A stretch of DNA of 64,000 nucleotides from positions 2,960,501 to 3,024,500 of the forward strand of contig CP047423.1 in NCBI GenBank assembly GCA_014058405.1. The letters are read 5' to 3'. Every line of letters starts with the position of its first letter. Positions within the stretch are counted from its first letter, which is position 1. The notes under the pieces were generated by a model. It was not told the DNA's origin. It searched no databases and worked only from the letters and a program-made list of their open reading frames with translations. Source of the stretch: Candidatus Nitrospira kreftii (GTDB taxonomy: Bacteria; Nitrospirota; Nitrospiria; Nitrospirales; Nitrospiraceae). Below, one piece after another: positions 19,583-28,049 of the stretch. The position numbers and the translations under genes are program-made.

Positions 19583-19846
19583 ATGAAAAATCACAATGTT
19601 CTTGAGGAAACCAATGCGGTGCAGATGGATACCTGCGGACGTTGTCAGGGATTAATGGTTCCGTGCTACACGGATTCGTTGTTCTTGGAATTAACTGAGG
19701 CAGTGCGAACCCCATCTTGGCGCTGCGTAAATTGCGGCGAATGGATTGACACGACCATCGCGTCCAACCGCCAGCGGACGCGTCATGAGAGCGCTCCCTC
19801 CACAGAGCCTGCATCTGCGTCTCCGAACCGTCGTTGGAGCCGATAA
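19583..19846 (+). CDS. Small zinc-ribbon-like protein
   Basis: 87 residues with two CxxC knuckles, CGRC near residue 18 and CVNC near residue 48, and a basic, disordered tail. The pattern fits a small zinc ribbon. The start ATG follows a weak GAGG. It precedes the nucleotidyltransferase gene and is one of three small Cys-motif proteins in this locus. The function is unknown. Confidence 0.72.
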   Translation: MKNHNVLEETNAVQMDTCGRCQGLMVPCYTDSLFLELTEAVRTPSWRCVNCGEWIDTTIASNRQRTRHESAPSTEPASASPNRRWSR

Positions 19847-19936
19847 ACGCCCACCGACGGATCAGGGAGAGTGCCATCAGAATCTAGACGCAGATTATGA
19901 GGATGCCGGCTTGAAGGCCGGGGAAAGGTACGGATC

Positions 19937-20947
19937 ATGACGGAACAGCACACGGCAGGTAAGCATGTCTGGTCGATCGTCTTGGCCGGAGGCGAAGGAG
20001 AACGCGTCAAGCCGTTCATCCTGCGGTGGTTAGGCCGACATCGTCCGAAGCAATACTGCGCCTTCGTGGGAAGCAGGTCCATGTTCGAACACACAGTCGA
20101 TCGGGCCGCACAGATCGCATCCCTTCAACAGACCGTAGTCGTGGCGGCGCGTCATCATCGGCCTGAGCTATCAAAACAACTGCTTGAACGTCCGATCCGC
20201 AAGTTGATTCATCAGCCGATCAACCGCGACACGGCGGCCGGCATTTTCCTGCCGCTCTCCTATATACGGGCTCACGATCCGCACGGGGTAGTCGTGATCC
20301 AACCGTCTGACCACTTTATCTATCCGGAACGGCGCTTTTTGGAAACGGTGCAACAGAGCGTGACATTGGCTGAAGCGATGCCGGACCGCCTGCTGCTGCT
20401 TGGCATCCAACCGGATCGCTTGGAAACTGAATATGGATGGATTCAACGAGGCGCTCAACTCAACGAATCCTCCACAAACTCGGTCCACGCTGTCTCGTCG
20501 TTTCTCGAAAAACCGGGGATCTCACAAGCCGATGCGGCACTCCGTGCCGGCGGATTGTGGAACACACTGATTCTGACGGCTATGGTGAACACGTTGTGGA
20601 CAGCGGGGGAGATGTGCTTTCCCGATATGATGCCGTTGTTTGAGCGATTGTGCTCAGCCTGGGATACACCGGACGAGGCTACCGTCCTTGAAGACCTGTA
20701 CCGAGACATGCCGAAACATAACTTTTCGTCCCACCTGCTCCAGCAAACACCTGACTGCGTGGCAGTGATGGAGCTGACGGGCGTTCTGTGGAGCGATTGG
20801 GGCAAACCGGAACGGATCGCTGAAACGATCCGCCGCATCGGGAAAACGCCGACCTTTCCACTGAACTGCCTCGATCGACCGTTCACTCCGAATCCAGTAC
20901 CGCAAAGGGCCAAAGAAATGGCCAAAGAAGTCCTCGCAACCGCCTAA
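19937..20947 (+). CDS. Mannose-1-phosphate guanylyltransferase-like nucleotidyltransferase
   Basis: 336 residues. The N-terminal Rossmann-like motif LAGGEGERVKPF is the nucleotide-binding loop of sugar-phosphate nucleotidyltransferases, and RPKQYCAF supplies the conserved Lys region. The segment IQPSDHFIYPE is the DxD-like metal site, and ETEYGWIQRG and FLEKP are sugar-binding motifs of the mannose-1-phosphate guanylyltransferase group. The product would be GDP-mannose for surface polysaccharide. It lacks the C-terminal isomerase domain of bifunctional enzymes. GGAAAGG precedes the start, with a GCCGGC/GCCGG hairpin just upstream. Confidence 0.85.
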   Translation: MTEQHTAGKHVWSIVLAGGEGERVKPFILRWLGRHRPKQYCAFVGSRSMFEHTVDRAAQIASLQQTVVVAARHHRPELSKQLLERPIRKLIHQPINRDTAAGIFLPLSYIRAHDPHGVVVIQPSDHFIYPERRFLETVQQSVTLAEAMPDRLLLLGIQPDRLETEYGWIQRGAQLNESSTNSVHAVSSFLEKPGISQADAALRAGGLWNTLILTAMVNTLWTAGEMCFPDMMPLFERLCSAWDTPDEATVLEDLYRDMPKHNFSSHLLQQTPDCVAVMELTGVLWSDWGKPERIAETIRRIGKTPTFPLNCLDRPFTPNPVPQRAKEMAKEVLATA

Positions 20948-20955
20948 AGAGGTTT

Positions 20956-21189
20956 ATGATGGCGCGACGACAAAAGCCGACCACGACAGCTACGAACTCA
21001 CGTTCCATGAATGATGTGGCACCACCCTCGCTCCCGCAGCCGGATCGGCAGAACACGAATGGACGACACGGCACGATTGCAGCTCGCGCCCATGCCCTTT
21101 ACGAGGAACGAGGGTATCGGCATGGCTACGATCTCCAAGATTGGTTTGACGCCGAACGAGAGATGCTGACCCAGGCGCCACTCTCGTAA
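20956..21189 (+). CDS. DUF2934-type small protein
   Basis: 77 residues. The C-terminal half (AARAHALYEERGYRHGYDLQ, then DWFDAEREM) matches the DUF2934 signature of short proteins found widely in environmental bacteria. The N-terminus is polar and disordered. It follows the nucleotidyltransferase by eight bases, with AGAGG at its start, so the two are probably cotranscribed. The function is unknown. Confidence 0.8.
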   Translation: MMARRQKPTTTATNSRSMNDVAPPSLPQPDRQNTNGRHGTIAARAHALYEERGYRHGYDLQDWFDAEREMLTQAPLS

Positions 21190-21438
21190 GCGATAGACCT
21201 GAAACCTACCCTCGCATCCATTTGTCTCAAATTTTTGACGTGGCCGCGGACCACCTGATAGCACGCCACCATAACTCTCCTTGGAACTCCCTGCCATAAA
21301 TGGTCAAACTCTCTGTCTGGCGTAAGACCCCCGGAGCATGCCATACTGGCTTGACCTATGACGATATGGGTGTCCTAACGGAACACCTCAATGCTTTTTT
21401 GAACACCGCCTCACATGAAGCGCACAAAGAGGATTCCC

Positions 21439-21552
21439 ATGGAAACCGGCGACATCCTACAACAACCCGAGCATATGATCCGAAGGTCAGGCCCACATTC
21501 GTCGCATAAATACGAGAGCGTTCCACCACCGCACAACACTGGATCGAAATAA
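21439..21552 (+). CDS. Possible 37-residue ORF coupled to next gene
   Basis: A short frame beginning METGDILQQPEHMIRR with AGAGGA seven bases upstream. It ends in TAATG, sharing its last base with the start of the next gene. It is polar, with no membrane helix and no known family. The ribosome site and stop-start overlap suggest translational coupling, but the length is too short for confidence. Confidence 0.4.
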   Translation: METGDILQQPEHMIRRSGPHSSHKYESVPPPHNTGSK

Positions 21553-21929
21553 TGAAAATATGGACAGGTTTGCTTGTCGGACTTATCCTGGGGTTCCTTT
21601 TTGCCGTGACGATGAACCTCTTTGCTCCTGAATTGCTGGACCCCTATACCCGACAATTTATTCCATCCGATCAGATCGAGTCGGTGAAGGGGACGGTCGT
21701 CAAAAAGCAGCGCGAATCTGCTCGCTTGCTCCTGACACTGTCTACATCCAAAGGGGTGCTGCTGTCGACGTTTACCCATAAACTCGAGGAGCTTGACCTC
21801 CTCATCGCAGAAGGCTACACCATTACCATTCGACTGAGAACTTACTCTCCCTTCGTTGAAAATCCAGTGATCGAGCGAGTTGAGGTATCCACCACCGATC
21901 AGGGCTCCGATTCAACCACCACGCAATAG
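21552..21929 (+). CDS. Membrane-anchored protein of unknown function
   Basis: 125 residues. One N-terminal membrane helix (LLVGLILGFLFAVTMNLFA) is followed by a soluble domain of alternating strands (VKGTVVKKQRESARLLLTLS, YTITIRLRTYSPFVENPVIE), resembling a small OB-like or beta-barrel fold. It is probably periplasmic with an uncleaved anchor. It lies 84 bases before the potassium channel gene, on the same strand, and might belong to its unit. No family was recognised. Confidence 0.65.
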   Translation: MKIWTGLLVGLILGFLFAVTMNLFAPELLDPYTRQFIPSDQIESVKGTVVKKQRESARLLLTLSTSKGVLLSTFTHKLEELDLLIAEGYTITIRLRTYSPFVENPVIERVEVSTTDQGSDSTTTQ

Positions 21930-22013
21930 GGTCATCATCTGATCCGATGTCTGTCCGTTGACAATCGATAGGCAGGGCATGAATTCACTTCGTTTACCAG
22001 AGAACGACTCCTG

Positions 22014-23099
22014 ATGAAGACCCATTCCAAACCTGGATGGATGGCACACTACCAATCTGCGTGGGGAAGCAAGACAGACTCGAGCCCTCCTCGCATGCTG
22101 GTCACACCGAATGGCTGGTCTCCCGCCAAAATTCTGGGTACGCGGCTGCTGCTGGTGTTCGTCCTTTTCTGTTTTGTGTTTATCTTGCTTTGGGCGGATC
22201 GTGAGGGATTACGCGATCATGCCGACGGTGAGCTATCCTTCGCCGACGTGGTGTATTTCACCATGATCACCGTGACGACGGTCGGCTATGGAGACATCGT
22301 TCCGGTATCCACCCGTGCGCGACTGTTGGATGGGCTGGTCGTCACACCGGTTCGCTTCGGCATCTGGTTCTTATTTCTGGGAACAGCGTATCAGTTGATC
22401 ATCCGGCAATATATGGAGGAATATCGCATGGCGAAACTCCAGGCGAATCTCGAGGGTCATATCATCGTCTGTGGCTTTGGCCATACCGGGATGTCAGCCA
22501 CGAAAGAACTCTTGGCGCGCGGTACGAGTGCCAAGCAGATCCTGGTGATCGACAGACTGGAAGAGCGGGTACGGTTGGCCGGGACTCTTGGCATTGCCGC
22601 CTTTCAAGCCGACAACACGCAAGAATCCGTGTTGCGCGATGCTGTCATCGACAAAGCCAAAGCCGTTATCATTGCCGCGGGCGTCGACGATGCCAATGCG
22701 CTGATTCTGCTCACGGCCAGGCACCTTAATCCAAAGGTACGCATCATCGTCAGCGCCAAAGAAGAGGAGAACGTCAAACTTTTCAAACAGGGAGGAGCGG
22801 ACGCGATTCTTTCGCCTGCAACCTTCGGCGGTTATATTCTCGCGGCAGCCGTAGATCAAGGACATATGGTGCAGTATCTCGATGATCTGCTCACCACAGG
22901 AGGCAACGTTGCTTTGGTTGAGCGAACGGTCCGACCCGACGAAATTGGGAAATCCCGGACCGACCTGCATCCCGAGCTCTTGCTCCGCCTGTATCGAAAG
23001 ACGACCATGTATTCCTATTTGAATCTGGATCAGGCAGGTCCGCTCCAGCAAGGCGACATCATGGTCCTCTTTACGAGTTCACCAACCAGCATGGGATAA
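22014..23099 (+). CDS. Potassium channel with RCK/TrkA-N domain
   Basis: 361 residues. Two membrane helices frame the pore loop with the selectivity filter TVGYGD near residue 90. A cytosolic Rossmann domain follows (IIVCGFGHTGMSATKELLA), the TrkA-N fold that binds NAD(H), Ca2+ or other ligands, and a TrkA-C-like end (GDIMVLFTS). This is the build of Kch/MthK-type ligand-gated K+ channels. The helix after the filter is unusual in continuing as TPVRFGIWFLFLGTAYQLII. The gene faces the antiporter genes. Confidence 0.92.
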   Translation: MKTHSKPGWMAHYQSAWGSKTDSSPPRMLVTPNGWSPAKILGTRLLLVFVLFCFVFILLWADREGLRDHADGELSFADVVYFTMITVTTVGYGDIVPVSTRARLLDGLVVTPVRFGIWFLFLGTAYQLIIRQYMEEYRMAKLQANLEGHIIVCGFGHTGMSATKELLARGTSAKQILVIDRLEERVRLAGTLGIAAFQADNTQESVLRDAVIDKAKAVIIAAGVDDANALILLTARHLNPKVRIIVSAKEEENVKLFKQGGADAILSPATFGGYILAAAVDQGHMVQYLDDLLTTGGNVALVERTVRPDEIGKSRTDLHPELLLRLYRKTTMYSYLNLDQAGPLQQGDIMVLFTSSPTSMG

Positions 23100-23175
23100 C
23101 CATTCGTCGTCCACACGATGTGCGTGTAATGTGATGGGGCTCCCGCCCAGATATCGACAACAGCGGTCTTGTTGC

Positions 23176-24408
23176 TTAGGCTCGTGACGACGCTCTCACC
23201 AGACGTTCGATCGTGAGACCTTGGACGAGGATCGAAAAGACCACGACAATGTAGGTCATCGTAATAAGAACATCCCGATACGCAGACGGCGGGAGCGAGA
23301 GCGCCATGGCCACAGAAATTCCACCGCGCAACCCACCCCACGTCAAGATCAACGTGGCACGATCAGTAAACTCTTGAAACAACCGAAAGACTTGGACCGG
23401 AAGGCTGACGCTGATAAAGCGGGCGAACAGCACCAGCGGGATCGCGATGAGGCCCACTTCTAAATACTCCGGCTTGAAGGTCAAAGCCAGGACCTCGAGG
23501 CCGATCAAGACAAACAGCACGGCATTGAGCAGTTCATCGATGAGTTCCCAAAACGTATCCAGATACTCCCGTGTGGTCTCCGACATCGCGAGGTGACGTC
23601 CGTGGTTGCCGATCAACAAACCGGACACCACGACGGCGATCGGACCCGACGTGTGTAACGCATCGGCCAACGCATATCCCCCCATCACCAGCGCCAGCGT
23701 CAATAAAATCTCAACATGATGCTGATCGATTGTCTTCAACATCCTATAGGCAAGATATCCCAGCGCAAACCCGATAGCCGCTCCGCCCACCGCTTCCTGC
23801 ACGAACAACAGGACAATCGATCCAGGCGTGACTGCCCCGGTCTCTGCTACCCCGAGCAGCACGAGGAACACGGCGACGCCGACGCCATCATTAAAGAGCG
23901 ACTCGCCCGTAATTTTGATTTCCAGTTGTTTCGGAGCCTTGGCATTTTTCAGGATGCCCAGGACCGCGATGGGGTCGGTGGGTGAAATCAGCGCACCGAA
24001 CAACAGGCACCCGATGAATGGGATCGGAAGCCCGATCCAGCCGAGAATCACATATGTGAGTCCTCCGACGATAGAAGCCGACACCATGACCCCGAGGCAT
24101 GCCAGCGTCCCAATAAACCATTTTTGTTCCAACAGATCATCCAGATTAATATGCAGCGCGCCGGCAAAGAGCAGGAAGCTGAGCATGCCGTGCAGGAGCG
24201 TTTCGTCAAAATCGATACTCCGGATGAAGCTCTCGGCTTCCGCCTGGATTCCGTAACCGAGCTTCCCGAGCAGCAACAGGACAAGCGACATCACCAGCGC
24301 GATGGCCATCAGGCCGATCGTCACCGGCAACCTGATGTACCGATGGTTCAGATAGCTGAATACCGCTGAGAGGCAGACCAAAATGGTGATGGTTTCAATC
24401 AGCGACAT
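23176..24408 (-). CDS. CPA1-type Na+/H+ antiporter
   Basis: About 410 residues with some twelve membrane helices. The motif GALISPTDPIAVLGIL carries the Asp pair typical of CPA1 exchangers, and GESLFNDGVGVAVFLVLL is the conserved helix following it. A later GGLRGGISVAMALSLP is the Arg-containing signature. The start is taken at the ATG at 24408; a TTG five codons upstream is possible, and neither has a good ribosome site. It exports Na+ (or K+) in exchange for protons. The next gene upstream encodes a second antiporter. Confidence 0.9.
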   Translation of the reverse strand: MSLIETITILVCLSAVFSYLNHRYIRLPVTIGLMAIALVMSLVLLLLGKLGYGIQAEAESFIRSIDFDETLLHGMLSFLLFAGALHINLDDLLEQKWFIGTLACLGVMVSASIVGGLTYVILGWIGLPIPFIGCLLFGALISPTDPIAVLGILKNAKAPKQLEIKITGESLFNDGVGVAVFLVLLGVAETGAVTPGSIVLLFVQEAVGGAAIGFALGYLAYRMLKTIDQHHVEILLTLALVMGGYALADALHTSGPIAVVVSGLLIGNHGRHLAMSETTREYLDTFWELIDELLNAVLFVLIGLEVLALTFKPEYLEVGLIAIPLVLFARFISVSLPVQVFRLFQEFTDRATLILTWGGLRGGISVAMALSLPPSAYRDVLITMTYIVVVFSILVQGLTIERLVRASSRA

Positions 24409-24450
24409 ATCAGGGAGAGTCAAACAGATGGGTCGTTACTTGGAACGTGT

Positions 24451-25725
24451 TCACGACACAGAAGGTTCCGGCACCGATTCAGTAGAACCTGAAGGATGCC
24501 TTCGTTGATACAGCGTCAACACCAGTGTCATGCCGAGTACGCACAGGACGATCACGGTTAGCGCATAGATCGGGAACAATTCCGTTCCAGGGATACCGGT
24601 TGAGATCGGAAGAAACGCCATGACCGCAGTCGCCACACCACGCGGGAACATCGCGGCGATCACCAAACGCTCGCTCATACTCCATGAGTCGGTTACTCGA
24701 GACAGCCCCTCGGTCACGCCTGCCCGCACGAGCACGACGATACAAAACAAACTCAAGCTCATCAACGCAATCTCGATAGTTAAGGATGAAAAATCCAGGA
24801 TCAACCCCAGCAGCACATAAAAGAAGGTTCGCACGAGGAACGACAGTTCTTCGTGCATCCGCTTCATGAACTCACTCAAGACGAATTTCGCCTGGTCCAA
24901 CTCGTACCCGATCAACATGCGGATAGGTCTCACCATGTGCCCAACGAGGAACTCCATGTTGCTGAGGACCAGACCGAACAAAAGAATCGTGATGGCTCCA
25001 TTGGCGCCGATCAGTTCCGCCACATAATAAAGCACCAGAATCGCCGCCATCGTGAGCATGTACGACAGCGCTTGCCCTTCGAGCCATGCCAACAGCCGCG
25101 CCCACAGCGCTCCGGCCAGGAGCGCAAGCATGATCGCATCCCAAAAAGCATGAAAGACCTCGCGAATAAAATGTCCTCCACCATCCGGATCTTTCATCGT
25201 CCCCATCAGCGCCAGCGCGAGGACCACGACAAAGACTTCTGAGATCGCCGAATCAAGACTCAACATCACTTTCGTCGAATCTCGGAGCGAAGACATATGC
25301 GACGTCACAGGAATAATAATGGCCGCCGCGGTACCCCCCAAGATGGTGCCCAGAAGCAATCCGTGCAACCACGACGCATGGGTGATCCACACATAAAAAC
25401 CCATAATCGTGAGAATGGTCATGCCGAAGACCATCACGGAATACAGCAAAGCTATCGGTGTTTCCCTGACGACTTTCATAATGTGGAGATTGATCCCGCC
25501 GTCGAAGAGAATGATCAGCAGTGCGAGGGTGCCGAAGTACGGAGCGAGCTTCATGACGGCGGTGGGTTCAGCCACATGAAACACAGGTCCGAGCAGAATC
25601 CCGAATCCCATCAGAAACAGCACACTGGGAATGCCGGTCCGTTTGAAGACCAACTCACCCGCCAAGCCGACCAGGATGACCAATCCTGTGAGGCCTAGCA
25701 CAAGCTCGACGCTCAAAGACTCCAC
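24451..25725 (-). CDS. Cation/proton antiporter, second copy (CPA family)
   Basis: 424 residues with about twelve membrane helices and a short polar tail. The early segment SVLFLMGFGILLGPVFHV and FDGGINLHI match the CPA exchanger fold; LDSAISEVFVVVLALALMG is the transport-site helix and FPRGVATAVMAFLP the conserved Arg helix. It resembles a K+/H+ or Na+/H+ exchanger distinct from its neighbour, since the DP pair is replaced by DS. The two genes are 42 bases apart on the same strand and are probably cotranscribed. Confidence 0.88.
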   Translation of the reverse strand: MESLSVELVLGLTGLVILVGLAGELVFKRTGIPSVLFLMGFGILLGPVFHVAEPTAVMKLAPYFGTLALLIILFDGGINLHIMKVVRETPIALLYSVMVFGMTILTIMGFYVWITHASWLHGLLLGTILGGTAAAIIIPVTSHMSSLRDSTKVMLSLDSAISEVFVVVLALALMGTMKDPDGGGHFIREVFHAFWDAIMLALLAGALWARLLAWLEGQALSYMLTMAAILVLYYVAELIGANGAITILLFGLVLSNMEFLVGHMVRPIRMLIGYELDQAKFVLSEFMKRMHEELSFLVRTFFYVLLGLILDFSSLTIEIALMSLSLFCIVVLVRAGVTEGLSRVTDSWSMSERLVIAAMFPRGVATAVMAFLPISTGIPGTELFPIYALTVIVLCVLGMTLVLTLYQRRHPSGSTESVPEPSVS

Positions 25726-25925
25726 GTACAGATCCTCTTAAAACACGCCCCTCCCACTCGTACCGGCATTATGCATCGCCCTCTTCCCTTAGGCAACAAA
25801 TCACGTTGAGGAGACAGATACTGCGACAACTGGTTTGTCCCTAGCGTAAAAATGGCTGTCGTGGCACAATGACTGCGTAGTTTTCCTGAAATCAGGAACA
25901 CGAACTAGAAAGAGGCTATACGCCA

Positions 25926-27995
25926 TTGAGTAACCTCAACTCCCTGTTCCCTGTAAATCTTCGGATACCCTTCGCAGTCTGCGTGGCTCTACTTTTCTGG
26001 CTGACCGCTGCTCCCATCTTTGCCGCACCATCAGTAGCCGGCCCAGGCGTTCCGGTTCGTCTCCACGGCCAGACCTTGTTCACCCTTCAGACAGGGCTAG
26101 CGAATGTCGATACAGCCTCGCGAGCAGCGGCCATCGAGAAGCGCCTGGATCGACTGGCCTTAGCAGCACCTTCCGTCATCGATAGCCTGAGAGTCGAAGA
26201 CCATGAACAGACAGCCTATGTGTTGACGTCGGAAGAAGTGCTGTTCGTCGTGACCGACACCGAGGCCAAGGCGGCTGGAAAACCGCGACACCTCTTGGCC
26301 GAGGAGCAGACAGAAACGATACGGGAAGCGCTCCAGACTCTTCCCTCCCTCCAATCATCCCGAGAACCGGCGTCTTCGATGACCGTGCGGAATCTACTGT
26401 GGGCCGGTGTCGCAACCGCGTTGCTGATCTTCTTCGCCGTGGCCTTTCACGTCTTCTTTCCCAGACTCTACGAAGCCATCGAGGCTTGGAGTGAGACACA
26501 ACTGCGCGCAGTGTCACTTCGCGGCTTGGAGCTGATCGCGGCAGACCAACTCAGCAATGTGCTTGTGTTTTGCAGCAAAATCCTTCGAGGCGTCCTCTCC
26601 GGTCTCGGACTGTATTGGTACTTTCATTTCGTCTTGAACCTCTTTCCCCAAACACGCGTGTTTGAACAGAGGTTTGTGGCGGCCCTGGTCGTCCCGTTTG
26701 AACAGCTTCAGGCCTTACTCGCCAATGGTGGCGAGCTTGTCATCGGCCTTCTGCTGGCGCTGATTGCCACAGGCTTGTTTCTGGGCGTCTTAAAGGCCTT
26801 CCGCGAGCTCTTTCCCAGCATGCTCGACAAGGTTTCTGCCTGGGGCTACACAACGAAGTACTCCTTCAAGATTCAGCGCGTGGAGATGCTCTCCGGCGCC
26901 CAAATCTCGGAGGGACTGCTGGTGCTAATGCGGGCCATTCGATTAGCAGCATACGTCTCCCTCATGTACCTCTACGTCACGTCGATTCTGGGATTCTTTC
27001 CTGCCACCCGAAGCTTCTCCGTCGAACTGTTGAACTATCTGATCGAGCCGTTCAAGATGATCGCTCGGCAGTTCATCGCCTCGCTGCCCGATGTCATTGC
27101 CATCGCCATCATCATCGTCGTCACCAACTACGTCATCAAGCTCATCCACATGTTTTTCAATGGCATGGAGCGAGGGGCGATCACCTTCCATGGTTTTCAT
27201 CGCGAATGGGCAACTCCGACCTACAAGATCGTGCGATTCTTCGTTCTCGTCCTGGCTGCGGTCGCGATTTTTCCATACATCCCAGGATCACATTCAGAAG
27301 CGTTTCGAGGCATTTCGGTGTTTCTTGGCGTGCTCGTCTCGTTGGGCGCTGCCGGATCCTTCAGCAATATCGTCGCCGGGGTGGTCCTGACTTATATGCG
27401 ACCGTTCAGCGTTGGAGACCGAGTCAAAATTGCCGATACGGTCGGAGATATCACCGAAAAAACTCTCCTCGTCACGCGGATCAGAACCATCAAGAACGTC
27501 GACGTCACGATTCCCAACGCCCTGGTCCTTGGCTCGCATATCATCAACTTCAGTTCATCGTCGATGAAGCCGCCCCCGCTCATTCTTCATACAAGCCTGA
27601 CCATCGGCTATGACGCCCCGTGGGAAAAGGTCCATCAGCTACTCATTGCAGCAGCCAAGCAGACGACGCATATTCTGGAAACACCGGAGCCGTTCGTCTT
27701 GCAAACCAGCCTAGAAGATTTCTCTGTGCGGTATGAGATCAACGCCTATACCGGCGCCCCAAATAAGATGGCCGCCATCTATTCGGAGCTTCACCAGCAT
27801 ATCCAGGATCAGTTCAATGAGGCCGGGGTTGAGATTATGTCGCCTCACTACACCCAAATCCGTGACGGCAACAGAACGACCATTCCCGACCAGTATTTGC
27901 CGAAGAGCTACCAGCCTCCAGGCCTCAGGATTTGGCCGTTGGGCTCGCCGCAATCACGTCCTGACTCTTCCCCAGCCGGTGGGAACAGCAATTGA
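25926..27995 (+). CDS. Large MscS-type mechanosensitive channel
   Basis: 689 residues from a TTG start with AAAGAGG upstream. A signal peptide (FAVCVALLFWLTAAPIFA) leads into a periplasmic domain of about 120 residues, then about six membrane helices, and a C-terminal MscS core. The core has the pore helix GAAGSFSNIVAGVVLTYMRP and the beta domain VGDRVKIADTVGDITEKTLL. The long N-terminal half places it with the larger MscS relatives that have an extra periplasmic sensor. It releases solutes upon hypo-osmotic shock. It ends convergently with the Rh channel gene. Confidence 0.9.
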   Translation: MSNLNSLFPVNLRIPFAVCVALLFWLTAAPIFAAPSVAGPGVPVRLHGQTLFTLQTGLANVDTASRAAAIEKRLDRLALAAPSVIDSLRVEDHEQTAYVLTSEEVLFVVTDTEAKAAGKPRHLLAEEQTETIREALQTLPSLQSSREPASSMTVRNLLWAGVATALLIFFAVAFHVFFPRLYEAIEAWSETQLRAVSLRGLELIAADQLSNVLVFCSKILRGVLSGLGLYWYFHFVLNLFPQTRVFEQRFVAALVVPFEQLQALLANGGELVIGLLLALIATGLFLGVLKAFRELFPSMLDKVSAWGYTTKYSFKIQRVEMLSGAQISEGLLVLMRAIRLAAYVSLMYLYVTSILGFFPATRSFSVELLNYLIEPFKMIARQFIASLPDVIAIAIIIVVTNYVIKLIHMFFNGMERGAITFHGFHREWATPTYKIVRFFVLVLAAVAIFPYIPGSHSEAFRGISVFLGVLVSLGAAGSFSNIVAGVVLTYMRPFSVGDRVKIADTVGDITEKTLLVTRIRTIKNVDVTIPNALVLGSHIINFSSSSMKPPPLILHTSLTIGYDAPWEKVHQLLIAAAKQTTHILETPEPFVLQTSLEDFSVRYEINAYTGAPNKMAAIYSELHQHIQDQFNEAGVEIMSPHYTQIRDGNRTTIPDQYLPKSYQPPGLRIWPLGSPQSRPDSSPAGGNSN

Positions 27996-28049
27996 TGTCA
28001 TCTTGCGCGCGGAAACGTGCGACAAACATCGCTGCGAACAATTTATGAA

